Both the position numbers and the translations under genes were made by a program. A model generated the notes under the pieces. It was not told where the DNA came from, did no database searches, and worked only from the letters and a program-made list of their open reading frames with translations. Positions 1 to 10,066 of a stretch of 64,000 bases of DNA are shown here, piece after piece (the stretch's first letter is position 1; the number at the start of each line of letters is the position of its first letter). The DNA comes from Eudorina sp. 2006-703-Eu-15 (taxonomy: Eukaryota; Chlorophyta; Chlorophyceae; Chlamydomonadales; Volvocaceae), in assembly GCA_003117195.1 (NCBI GenBank), contig BDSI01000028.1, positions 62,001 through 126,000 of the forward strand, in the 5' to 3' direction.

Positions 1-483
1 TGCAATAAGCGAGCGAATCTCGAAGGCAAACTCCAATGGTGAACGCCATCAGGACCGCCGCCAATTGGAACTTCCCACTCCCATGCTCAGAAACACGCAC
101 CTCTGTGGGGCCTCGCCTCTGCAGCGCGGAATGAATAAATCAGGTTGAGCGAAACGGCCTCCAACGCGGAATAAATCATGTTGTACGCTGTGAGCGAAGC
201 CACCCGCCCCGCCGTGGGCTCTTCCGACCAACATAAATCAAAACATCCTCCACCCTCCCCCGTGATCACCAGCTCCCCCTACACCCTCCCGGGAGGGGGA
301 AGCAGCGCCTGCCCAGGCCCACCCCAACCCAAGCTGGCCGGCAGCCCGAGCCTCATCGCATCGCCTGCCGCCTCAACCAACGTCAAACTCGCCGTGATCT
401 GATCCTGCGCTGGTGTCCCTTTGACCGCGCAGGTGTCCGAGGCCCCTCCCCCAAAGGTTTTGTTATTGCCGCCCCAGAGACTG
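1..483. other. Intergenic / 3' flank of the kelch gene
   Basis: No coding segment is supported here. The stretch is expected to hold the 3' untranslated region of the minus-strand kelch gene, which stops at 484. I see no TGTAA-type 3'-end signal on the minus strand in this piece, so the transcript may end beyond the left edge or use a variant signal. Confidence 0.5.
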
Positions 484-3400
484 TCAGTTGGTGCTGTTGG
501 CGCTGGCGGCCTTGAAGAAGGCGTACAGTCGCGGGTACTGGACGTCAAAGTAGGCGAAGACGGTGTTGAGCGCCACTTGGGTGCAGGGCTCGTCCGGCAT
601 CAGGTCGCAAGACGGGTTACCGCCAAACGCGTAGACGCGACCGGAGACGTACGCCAGGTCATCCCTGCGGGACATGAAACGGGTCGGGTCGGGTGTTGGG
701 GGGAATATGTTTCCAAGACAACTATGCATGGAGGAGGGGGAACAGACAGGTAGAACTTTAGATCTTTGGATCAGATCCAAGCAGGCTTCCAATGGGATTC
801 CAAATCGTAATCAACGCATCACCATCTGGTCATGTGCAGACGGCCCTGCGGCTGAATGCAAAAAGCAACAGACACCTCTTGTAGGGGTCCTAGTCGGTCC
901 GCTCGCGTGTAGTGTCATACGACTGCCTCGTTCATTGGGATGCCAGTGGCTCACCTGAAGCGAGCTTGTGGAAGCGGCGCCTTCTGCACCCAGATGTTAT
1001 CGTCCACAATGTACTCCTCAACGTCGTACATCGCCATCGAGTTTTGCGTGCCGTTGCCCCGCTCGCCACCCGCCACAATGATGCGGCCGCCGGGCAGCGA
1101 CTCAATTCCGAAATCCCCGCGAGCAGAGATCATGGGCGCCTTCAGGGTCCACATGCCGCTGCTAGGAGAAAAGGCCTGGCGCAGGTTCAACAGCACGGAC
1201 ATCAATCAAGCTCAATCAAGCGTCAGATCCATAGGCGTGTGCCAGGAGGGGCCAGGAGGCGATGGATCCAGGTCTTGGTTCCACAGGTGTCTGTAACGTG
1301 ATCCAAGCGATGCCTTGTCGTGCAGGCCTCATGCAACTCTGCGGCGCCGGGACCCAGCGACTCCTTTCCCGGCAGCGGCCGTGGCGACGAACAGGAAAGG
1401 CATCCCCGCGCGCCAGTGATCCAGCGAGCAAGGGCAGCCTGGCCCGCCAGAAACCAATCAACAGCACATTCGGCCGAATCGTGGTACCAACCTTCGGCTT
1501 CAGCACCGTCACTGCTACTGTGTCCTTCTTCGTAGCTGTCATCATCCAACTATGGCGGTGACGGCATCGATCGCAACCCCTTACCACTACTGACAAGATC
1601 CACACACACACACCTTTGGCCAACGCTACCCATGCCCGCACCCTGCGCTGCGGCCTCTCGCTGCCCTGAGCCACATGCCAAGCACAAGCCCTGAACCCCC
1701 CGAACCCGCCCCAGTCCCGCGAGGGGGCCCCCAGGTTGCACCTTACCTCCACCGAGTTGAGGAAGCGATAGCACCAGACCCAGTTCTCTGTGCAGTTGAC
1801 CTTCGGATCGATTGCCGTGGCATTGAACCACTGCACACCGCCCACAGCGTAGATAATGTTGTTGATGGACACGGCGCGGCAATCACCACTGCGCACATCC
1901 AGAAATATTTGGAGATCAATATGCGGGCGTATGATCTTCTGTCTAGGACGGCACGTGGCTGGAAGAGCTCAGCCGTATGCGGTGGAGGTGTCGGGACCAG
2001 AGCTTTGGGTCGGACCTGTTGACCCGTCGGCGGAGAGGGAAGAACACACGCACACACCGCCCTTTGCGCACACCGCCCCTCTCACAGCAACGACACAACA
2101 GCAGTGGCGGTCACATCGACCAGCAGCAGCAGCAGCAGCCCCCCTCCCGCACCACTCCGCCGCCGCTCACCGGTCCACGTTCAGATTTGCGGTGGCGTTC
2201 AGCTTCGTGCAGACCGGTTCCGCGGTGGCAGTCGCGGTGGCCGGGTCGCACACCTCCACCGTGGCAAGGGAGTACGAGTCCGCGTCGTAGCCGCCAAACA
2301 CATACACCTGCGGAGTCCCCACGTGGCGGCATAAGTGATGTGAGGTGATGTGAGGTGGGGAAATATATCAGCGGGCCATGGGGCTTTCGGCGGTTGAGGG
2401 CTGCTGCCCGGGCCAGTCGGGCTGTAAGAACCTGCCGCACCGCTGCCGATGCGAAACAACACGTCCGACTGGCAGCCTGAGGCTGCGAGTCGAAAACCCC
2501 TCACGACAGCTTCCACCCATCACAGGGTAGCGAGGTATTAGGGTTCTCGCACCTTGCCGTCAGCTGCGGCGCCGCAAGCGTCCGACCGCGCCGTTGAGAG
2601 CTTCCCAATCGGCAGCCACTTGTCCTTCGCAATGTCGTACACCAACACCGAGTTGGCGAGACCTGTTCCTTGTGTGGTGTTAGGGTCGATTCCGCTGTAA
2701 CCGCCCATGACGTAGATCTTGCCGTTCAGTTGAGCGTATGCGAAACGGAACCTGAAGGGGGAGGAACGATGCAAATTTACGAATGTTGAAACAAATCATC
2801 AAAAAAGATAAAAATACTATGCGGGGAGGGTTCCCGGGGGACGCGTAGTTGGCCGTCAAGGAGGAGGTTGGACAGCGCACACCCCGGCCTTGACATAGCA
2901 AGGGAAGCGCTTCACGTTTCGGATTTGGGTCGAGATCTGATTGCCAAGGACACAGCGCAGCGCAACGTCCAACAGAAAAAGAAGGCAGAGCAACTACGCA
3001 ACAGGGTCACAGCTCGCCGCGCAACACGCCCAGCAACCCACCGCAAATGATGCGGCTAAAGGCTAACGGCATGCCACCCCATGCCACCCCGTGACATCCG
3101 ATTCCATCCAATGGCATCCAGAGACAAGCAAGGCTGCCATGCAGCTGACCGCATTGGTCACTAAATTACGTCCGGTGGGTCGTTGCTTCTGTTGGTCCCA
3201 CCTTGGCTCCGGCAGCGGATCCATCTCGTACATCAGGCCAGTCTCGGTGTCGTACCGTACGACCGAAGCCAGTACAGTGCCCACGGTAGTGTTTTTACCG
3301 GTGGTGTTGGTGGCGTCGGCACTGAGACCGCCAATCAGGTATGCGTACTTGCCGTACGAGATGACCTGGCGGTGGAGGAGGGCGGAAAGAGACCCAAGCA

Positions 3401-4099
3401 CGTCATGACAATGCAAATAGGCAGCCGACGGATGAGGTTTGAGCTATGAACTCATCCATTATGTCGCCGAAGAAAATGGATTGTAACGCGTGGTATAAGC
3501 GTTACAATGATGGGAGTCCTAGTCCAGAGAGTGGGTTCGGCCGAGCCGAGACCATTGACCGACAGCCGCTGAAGACCACCCTTCCAAGATGGAGACCTGG
3601 AATGCCGGTGTTGCGTCAAGCCTAATGCGGCCATGGCAGGACGAGCCGGCTCTGATCAACCCCCCGCGGTCACGCCACGCGCGCGCACACCGGAGATACG
3701 TGCCCGGAACCACACGCGCCCAACGGCAGGGTGTCGCACCCCGTGATCGCTCCGGGAGTGCAGCATGTCGGTGGTGGGGCTCCAGTAGCCGAGGCCGGTG
3801 CCGAGGGAGTAGACCGAGTACCCGGGACCGGGCGGGTTGGAAGGGTCCGAGACAAGTACAGCGGACGGCTGAGACATTTGGAGCACTTTATTTGTCGAGT
3901 AACATCCCAAGATAAAGGCTATGATGGCGATGGCCGTGACGAAGATGACATAGATGGCGGCGCAGACAACACCAGTCGACCTGCCGCATGATTTCCACCC
4001 GCTCGCGGACTTAGCGGAACCATATGGCTGTCCTTGTACGGTGCCATCGATGTTGGTAAACTGGGGCTTGTCGCCTTCGTTGTAGTAGTTGCCTTGCAT
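484..4099 (-). CDS. Kelch-repeat single-pass membrane protein (7 exons, 467 aa)
   Basis: Exons by splice phase: 3740-4099, 3202-3365, 2553-2751, 2171-2307, 1747-1888, 955-1175, 484-664; they sum to 468 codons with no internal stop. Residues about 43-66 form one hydrophobic helix (VCAAIYVIFVTAIAIIAFIL) after a short polar N-terminus with no signal peptide, which fits a type II membrane protein or signal anchor. After it come six kelch blades marked by YLIGG, YVMGG, YVFGG, YAVGG, IVAGG and YAFGG, so a six-bladed beta-propeller is predicted. The propeller has several N-x-T/S sites, in keeping with a lumenal or extracellular location. Kelch propellers mediate protein or glycan binding and are also the scaffold of galactose-oxidase-like enzymes; I see no oxidase copper ligands, so I do not call an enzyme. 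The start is the ATG at 4099; an in-frame ATG 12 nt upstream (4111) is an alternative. Seen: domains and splice sites. Inferred: topology and binding role. Confidence 0.85.
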
Positions 4100-4834
4100 G
4101 GTCGCGCGCACTGATTCAGATACGATGCCCGGAGGCGAGTCGCAGACAGCTCCTTTAATGCCTTGTCAAAATGTAATAGTACCAGAAAGGTTTAAAAGGT
4201 TTCCATTTATTGGAACCGTCCGGACAAAGTGATTTGTGTACGATCCTCGTCATTACTAAACCCCAGAATATTGAGCATGATAAACGCCTCATTTGTTCGC
4301 TTACAGGGCTGCTATTGTGCATGGCTCCAAAATAGTCCAGGAGCACTCGGTCGCAGCTTGACAGGGCCTGACGCAGACGACAACCGTCAACTCCAAGACT
4401 CGGTGAGCCCGCCAGCTGTTCTCGGGAATGAATGGTTTTACTTTCGCCACAAAGCGTTTCTGATGATGAGCTATTATGTCTTATTACCCAGGAATTAGTT
4501 AAAAATGTCGCTGAGCCCAGCGGCGACTATTCTGGTAGCATCACAGAAATGGCCACAGTAACAGAGTATACAGGGACATTGCCTTGTGGCACATTTATCC
4601 TAGGTGGTTAGGTGCCGCCAAGTGAGTCGCGGGTCAGCGACAACACCAACCTGCAACACCCAGCACATCACGTACCGTACAAAGGACAGTGCGCCGTGTG
4701 TGAGCCTGCCACTGCATTGAACCACAACGATGCGATGTCCTTTTCCATACCCTGATTCATAGCCAGTGGTGTTGATGCCTCGATGTTGTTGACGAAGCGC
4801 ACAAGCTGGAGCCCGATGAGGCCAGGCGTTTTCT
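4100..4834. other. Upstream flank of the kelch gene, no gene seen
   Basis: AT-richer than the coding parts and without any convincing exon on either strand. It must hold the promoter and 5' untranslated region of the minus-strand kelch gene; no clear TATA box could be placed. Confidence 0.4.
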
Positions 4835-5234
4835 GGGGCTCTGCCATAGGCCCTGTTTTACAGCCTGTAGGAGTATCCGTGTCCTACCCTTCCGTGTGCC
4901 GATCCTATCGCACATGTTCGCGTCATGAATTTCCGGGGCTGTGAATCAATCCCGTTTGAGGCACTGGAAACGCAAGCCACCCACCGTCGTACGCGCGACT
5001 CAGAAAGCCCAACACGGCCGTCACAGACAGTTTATGGCCGTGGGCCTGCTGCCGTACGCGCTGCCTGGCACTGGGGAAGACCCTGAGGTGGGGGGGCTCG
5101 AACAGACTAGAACAGCGGTTGGATCGTGGGCTGATGGGTACCGGAGCCGCGAGACGGGCAGCTGGTGACCCTGTGGGCCGGCATCAAAACGGTTTACACC
5201 AGGTTTCACCTCCATATGGACGGCAACCGATGCA
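4835..5234. repeat. Direct repeat copy A (about 400 bp)
   Basis: This stretch reappears in the same orientation at 7710-8076. Long blocks match closely, for example the part from about 4902 (TGCCGATCCTATCGCA...) to the run of CAAGCCACCCA, and the GGCCGGCATCAAAACG block near the end. Several small indels separate the copies; by eye they agree at most aligned positions. The two copies flank a 2.5-kb interior with a broken ORF, so they could be old long terminal repeats of one element or two copies of an independent interspersed repeat. I see no clean TG...CA ends or primer-binding site. Confidence 0.75.
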
Positions 5235-5340
5235 TTACTGTCTGAATGAGTTTTCGACATATGTTAAGGGCCCCTAAAACTTGGTCCGCGTTTGGTCCGC
5301 CGATCGTACAATCCGGGTCCGCCGGATGGCCTACATATAC

Positions 5341-5416
5341 ACATGTGCCACGTGCCTGCACCTAGAGGTAGCTTATTGACATGTGCCAAATATCTGCACA
5401 TAAAGGTAGCTTATTG
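5341..5416. repeat. 38-bp imperfect tandem duplication
   Basis: Two adjacent 38-bp units (5341-5378 and 5379-5416). Both begin ACATGTGCCA and end AAGGTAGCTTATTG or AGAGGTAGCTTATTG, with a handful of differences in the middle. The duplication lies just inside repeat copy A, upstream of the broken ORF. Confidence 0.8.
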
Positions 5417-5445
5417 CATGTTTAATATATAGTTGTTCATTGCCA

Positions 5446-7061
5446 ATGGATTTTGACGGCCTCAAATTGCGGCTGTCAGTGAGCGGCGGTCATTCCCCGC
5501 ATCGCTTTGAAGCGCGTTTGTCACTTGAAGATGTGCGAGTAGACCCAATGGATGCATATTATATTCTTCCCCGTTCCCTGAAGACCAGCCTCCGCCTCCA
5601 GATACTCCTGTAAGCGGCTGTACGCCCATCGACAGCTTATTCGGGGCTGCTCACGCCTACTTCAAGAAGAAGATGCCCACTGCGGTTTGCAACTTGTTAG
5701 ACCAGAGCAAACTACCGGACGACGTTGGCATCTGGCAGGACACACTGCTCAAGTTTAAACCAGAGGCGCGCTTTCATGGTTTGTACCCAAGCTCCTTCAA
5801 GTCTATGACGCTTAGGAACCAAGGTCGATCGTATGTGCGCGGCCTTCACTATTCCGTGTACCCGAAAGAGCGCATGCTCTTCACTAAGTTTGAAGAGAAG
5901 GTAGCTGATCTCAAGCATCAGCTGTGCAAGTACGAGGCCGAAGGAGGCAGCTCTCAGGACAGCGGCAGCTCGGAGGACTTTGACATCGGAGAGGAGCGAA
6001 CGGGCATTTGCTCCAACGCCAGCATGCGACTGGCGTGCGAGGCCCTGCACTCTCTCTTCCAGGCTCCCAGTACTCCTCCCAACGACGCCCAGCTCGCGTA
6101 CTTGCTGTTGCACGATATTGGCGCACGAGACAGACCGTTTGAGTGGCTGCTTCGGGACTCCTGGTACTCCAGGCTTGTGTACAGAGCCATCTGTGCTTTT
6201 GACCGGACACCTGCGAGCTCCCCAACGCATATGGCGACTTTGATGCAGTGCGCGCGAACCTTGAGAAGGTTATCCCTGCGTACCTGCACATCAAGGACCT
6301 GTCCAGTGATGTCTCGGACGACGATGCCGGACAGCATGCATCCGTGCAGCAGCCTAATCCGATGGCACCTGAGAGGTCCGATATCAAGCCGGGATCATCA
6401 GGCCTGGTGTCTTGCTAAAGGGCCTGTACCTCATCCAGTGCCGGACACCCTTTACCTGACATGGCAGCATCGTGGAACTTTAGTGCTGTTGGCTTGGCCA
6501 AGAGCTCACACGTTTGGCCATGTTGGTGTGCGCTTTGCAGGTCGGACCCCCAGTCCACAGTAACCGATCTGGATTCCCAACGTGTCAGCCATCCTGCAGC
6601 AGACTACCCAGCGGCTGTACTCCAACTGGCAGTCCAAGGATCAATGGAACTCTTTATTGAGTTCCCGGGGGCCTCTGTGGTCGATTTGCCAACAGATTTA
6701 GAAGGACTTCCCCCCTGCGCAGCAGCATGGTTATGTGCGGTCCATAACTGAGGATGGCACAACAGTCACCGTTGTCTTACTGGGCGACAGCAGGTCGTCA
6801 AAACCAGGGGTGTCGACCCAGGCCAGCAGCCAACTGGTCATTGAGCTTGATCCGAAGGAGCCCAAGAAGGCGGCTTACGTCCAGCGGATGGCGAGGCGTG
6901 CACAACAGTGCTCAGCACCTGTGGCAAAGGGGACCGGCAGTGCAACAATCGAACACTTTTCGTGCTGCCTGATGGCAGGCCTCGCTGCTACTGCCATGCG
7001 TCCCCTGACATCCCGGACTTCAGGGACTAGGTCTCAAACGAGCCATGTGCGCCGTGATTAA
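5446..7061 (+). pseudogene. Frameshifted ORF between direct repeats; probable transposon relic
   Basis: The longest open part is 5673-6563 (296 aa), and that frame is open back to 5529. Coding-like sequence continues outside it in other frames. An ATG at 5446 opens a frame that reads MDFDGLKLRLSVSGG and stops at 5611. Another frame near 6217-6420 reads LPNAYGDFDAVRANLEKV and fits as a continuation of the main ORF after a shift near 6200-6230. A further open stretch lies at 6735-7061. This patchwork looks like one gene broken by frameshifts. I do not recognise reverse transcriptase, transposase DDE, integrase or replicase motifs. Flanking direct repeats and the gene-poor setting suggest a decayed mobile element. 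It could instead be an unrecognised multi-exon host gene whose small introns I misread as frameshifts. Function unknown. Confidence 0.4.
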
Positions 7062-7709
7062 GCCTGCAGCACAATGTTGACTTAGGAACACCATGCAGTT
7101 ACGACGAGGTGATATTTGACTGTTCAGTAGTGTGTTTGGGGGGGCAGCAAAGTGGGCGGTGTTATGGGGAGAGGGGTGATGGACTAAGGTTCTGGATGAT
7201 TGCGGATACTGGAACAGATCAGCGTGGTGAGTGTAATAGCGATTGGGTAGTGGCCATTTGAGAGTTTGCTCTTGCAGCGGTTTCCAAACGTCAATTGCGC
7301 ACGTACTTTACTTCGCTGCATCCGCACGCTGTAGTCATCAGACAGGATGACCGATGTTGACTACAGTTAGTTATCGCGACGCCTTCACTCGCGGCTGTGT
7401 CAAGCTCTGCATTGAGTTTTGGTTGGCTTATTGCAATTCAAATATGCCTTCTCAGGCTGATGGCGTGTGCGCCGCCAGTCATGTTATGAGTTGGGTATGA
7501 GGCGGTGGAGTGGCGAGGACTTGTTCACACTCACTATAACGTTATCAACGAATACGTTGGGACGCGGGGCAGGCAGGGCCGACGACGTTAGGCTGAGGCC
7601 CAGTGTGTAACCGGTGATGGCCTGACGAACGGTAGATGGGATTTCAGTCAGTTACAGTTACTATTACAGCCGCACGAGTGCGGTGTGGGAAGGTTGTCCA
7701 TAAAAGCCG

Positions 7710-8076
7710 GGGGCTCGGCAATAGGCCCTGTGAGTGCGGTACACAGCCTGTACGACACGGAAGGTGTGCCGATCCTATCGCAAATGTTCGCGTCATGAAC
7801 TTCCCAGGCTGTGAATCGATCCCGTTTGAGGCACTGGAAACGCAAGCCACCCACGGGCGATGCAGAAAGCCCAACGCGGCCGTGACAGGCAGTTCATGGC
7901 CGTGGGCCTGCTGTCTAAAAGACTCTGAGGTGGGGGGGCCTCGAACAGATTGATATAGTGGTTGGATCAGGGGCTGATGGATACCTGAGCCGCGAGACGG
8001 GAAGCTGGTGACAATGTAGGCCGGCATCAAAACGTTTACACCCAGTGTCACCTTCACATGGACGGCCACCGATGCA
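7710..8076. repeat. Direct repeat copy B (about 367 bp)
   Basis: Second copy of the repeat at 4835-5234, same orientation, about 2.9 kb downstream. It lacks roughly 30 bp relative to copy A in the middle (after GGGCCTGCTG). Both copies share the TTCGCGTCATGAA block, the CCCGTTTGAGGCACTGGAAAC block and the terminal CCGATGCA. Confidence 0.75.
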
Positions 8077-9397
8077 CGGGGTGATGAGTGTGGCATTAGC
8101 GGCCGGGGGGCCGTGCGCCGCGGGTACAGCATCAGAAGCGGCTCTTGAATGAATGAAGCATTGCACGGTGGACCCTAGGTCCCCACCGTTGCTTCCAGTC
8201 CAACATTTGTACGGCATGTCGGCCGTGCTGTTGACGTTTCGGGATGCTGATGCGGCGCCGCCGTTACCCCGGCCCTTGGAAAGCGCTCACCCTGCGCTCA
8301 CCCCTCACCCGGGGTGCAGTCGTGTGAGCTCCGCCGCCGAGAGGAAGTTCTCGGGGGCGCCCCGTGGGCTCCTACTGGACCCGATGTGCGGTGCTGCAAA
8401 CACACGAACTGGTGCGAGTGGGAGAACCATCCTGTGCAATCACGTGGCCTCTTGCATGTCGGCTGCTGCGGGAGGGGGTTGCCCGCCGATCCCGCCTTCC
8501 TGCCCCGGGCCTCGGGCGCACGGCCGTGTGCCGTCCGAGTCAGATACACCAGCCAGTGTGTTGACCCCCGTGACGCCTGTGCCCTGTGCGTGTGTTTCCT
8601 GCGGTGGTATTGGCTGCCGTGTGGTGGCACCAGGGCCCCGCCCGGCCGAGATGGCATGTAGGGTCGCAGAGGCGCCGTGCTCGTGAGTTGCGCGGACCCC
8701 TCCTCCTCCGCCTCATCCTGCTGACCTCAGCGTTTGGCACATCTGACGTCGCTGATCATATCATCCTGATGTCTCGTGCACACGCGCGCGCTCGCTCCGG
8801 TCGGCATGTTACGGCCCACTGCAGTAACTTTTCTCCGTACTGCAAAGCGCGTCCTCGCCGGGACATGTGGCAGGACGCGGGCGGGCACGCGCGTGATGGG
8901 AGCGCCACATCGTACAGGCGAACAGAAACGCAAGAGACAACGCAGCGCAGATGATGTCGGACTAGGAACAAGAGGGCCAAGATAAGCTGGATGCTGTCGG
9001 CGCCAGGGCTGCAGCGCCCGCGGCAGCAGGCGACCCTTCGTGGAAGTCTCCGCACGGGATGAGGCGGCGCTGGGCCCCACATGTACGGTAGCTCGATAGC
9101 ACAAGGGCCGGTGAGACCCAGCTTGTTTCCGGACAGGCAATCTAGCCAGATAACTGGGCCTGGGCGAGTAGGCGGAGGGCACGTTCGTTGCATCACGCCC
9201 CCTCCATCACCGCACTCTGGTGTCGACGTGAGCCCAGGACGGGCACGGACACCCGGTGGCTGCCGCCCGGGCTGGCACCATGACGCTCCGTCAGATGAGG
9301 GCAGGCCTGCTCGGGTCAGGTCAGGTCGGGAGAGGTGGTGTAAACGGCCAAGACATAGTGATCGCTAAGTTAGGGGAGACAGGTGGGAGAGCTCAAG
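8077..9397. other. Gene-poor stretch, no feature supported
   Basis: Open frames occur in all six frames, as expected for GC-rich DNA, but none shows a domain, a splice-joined partner or protein-like composition. I see no gene here. Confidence 0.5.
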
Positions 9398-9441
9398 GTG
9401 CACGCTGTTAGGCCCCAACGTGCACGCTGTTAGGCCCCAAC
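9398..9441. repeat. 22-bp perfect tandem duplication
   Basis: The unit GTGCACGCTGTTAGGCCCCA plus AC occurs twice head to tail with no mismatch, in non-coding DNA upstream of the RS-protein gene. Confidence 0.9.
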
Positions 9442-9545
9442 GGGAGATTAATTACACCGCCCGCGCGTGTTGTTCGACTCACGACATCCACCAGTGCACC
9501 CGACACAGCCGGATGCGCATTAGCCAGTGACGCCGACAGCCGAGC

Positions 9546-9677
9546 ATGGAAGCGTCTCGAACCATCCTTTTGGGGACCTCGCTCCTGTTCCTGCTCGTCA
9601 CGAGCTCCAGAAGTTCACAGCCTTTCAGGCTTCATTCGTGGCGGCGAACGCCTCTGCACTGTCGTACATTTGACTAA
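9546..9677 (+). CDS. Small ORF with signal-peptide-like N-terminus (43 aa), doubtful
   Basis: ATG at 9546 opens a 43-codon frame ending TAA at 9675. Its N-terminus has a charged start followed by the hydrophobic run ILLGTSLLFLLVTS and then polar serines, the layout of a secretory signal peptide. The rest is short and basic with one cysteine. It could be a genuine small secreted peptide, the first exon of a gene lost from here, or chance. No splice-joined continuation was found. Confidence 0.2.
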   Translation: MEASRTILLGTSLLFLLVTSSRSSQPFRLHSWRRTPLHCRTFD

Positions 9678-10066
9678 CCTACAGGCGACAGAACGGACAG
9701 AGCAACACGGGTTTGTTTCGGGGAGGACCGTGGACGTGTCCAACAGACCTCACTCATGATTACAACATGAAGCCCAGTGATCGGCGTGAATGACGGGTCT
9801 TCGCGTCTTATATCACCGGTTGCCCGTTCAGGCCGTGTTTTCGCGCCACCTCATCGCCGTAAAAGCCGTACGTTTTCTCTCTTTGCGCAAACGCAGTGCC
9901 GAAACAGATTTGTTTTCCATACAGTTTGTACCACGTCTGCATTAACATTCATCGCTTGATCATAGGGTTGCCGGCGGTCGAGCAAGGGGATGACTGAACT
10001 GCACGTGCTGTAGCTGGCTCCTTCCTTATGCTAGTGTAGCTCCCGTATTCTTTTGTTTTGGTGAAA
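9678..10066. promoter_or_regulatory. Presumed promoter / 5' leader of the RS-protein gene
   Basis: Non-coding stretch immediately before the ATG at 10067. The leader ends in a T-rich run then GGTGAAAATGG, giving a purine at -3 and G at +4. A TATA box cannot be assigned with confidence. Confidence 0.35.

Noticed and set aside
8153..9368. Several 100-180 aa ORFs in both directions
   Set aside because: No domain, no splice-joined partner, and overlapping opposite-strand frames of equal length; treated as chance.
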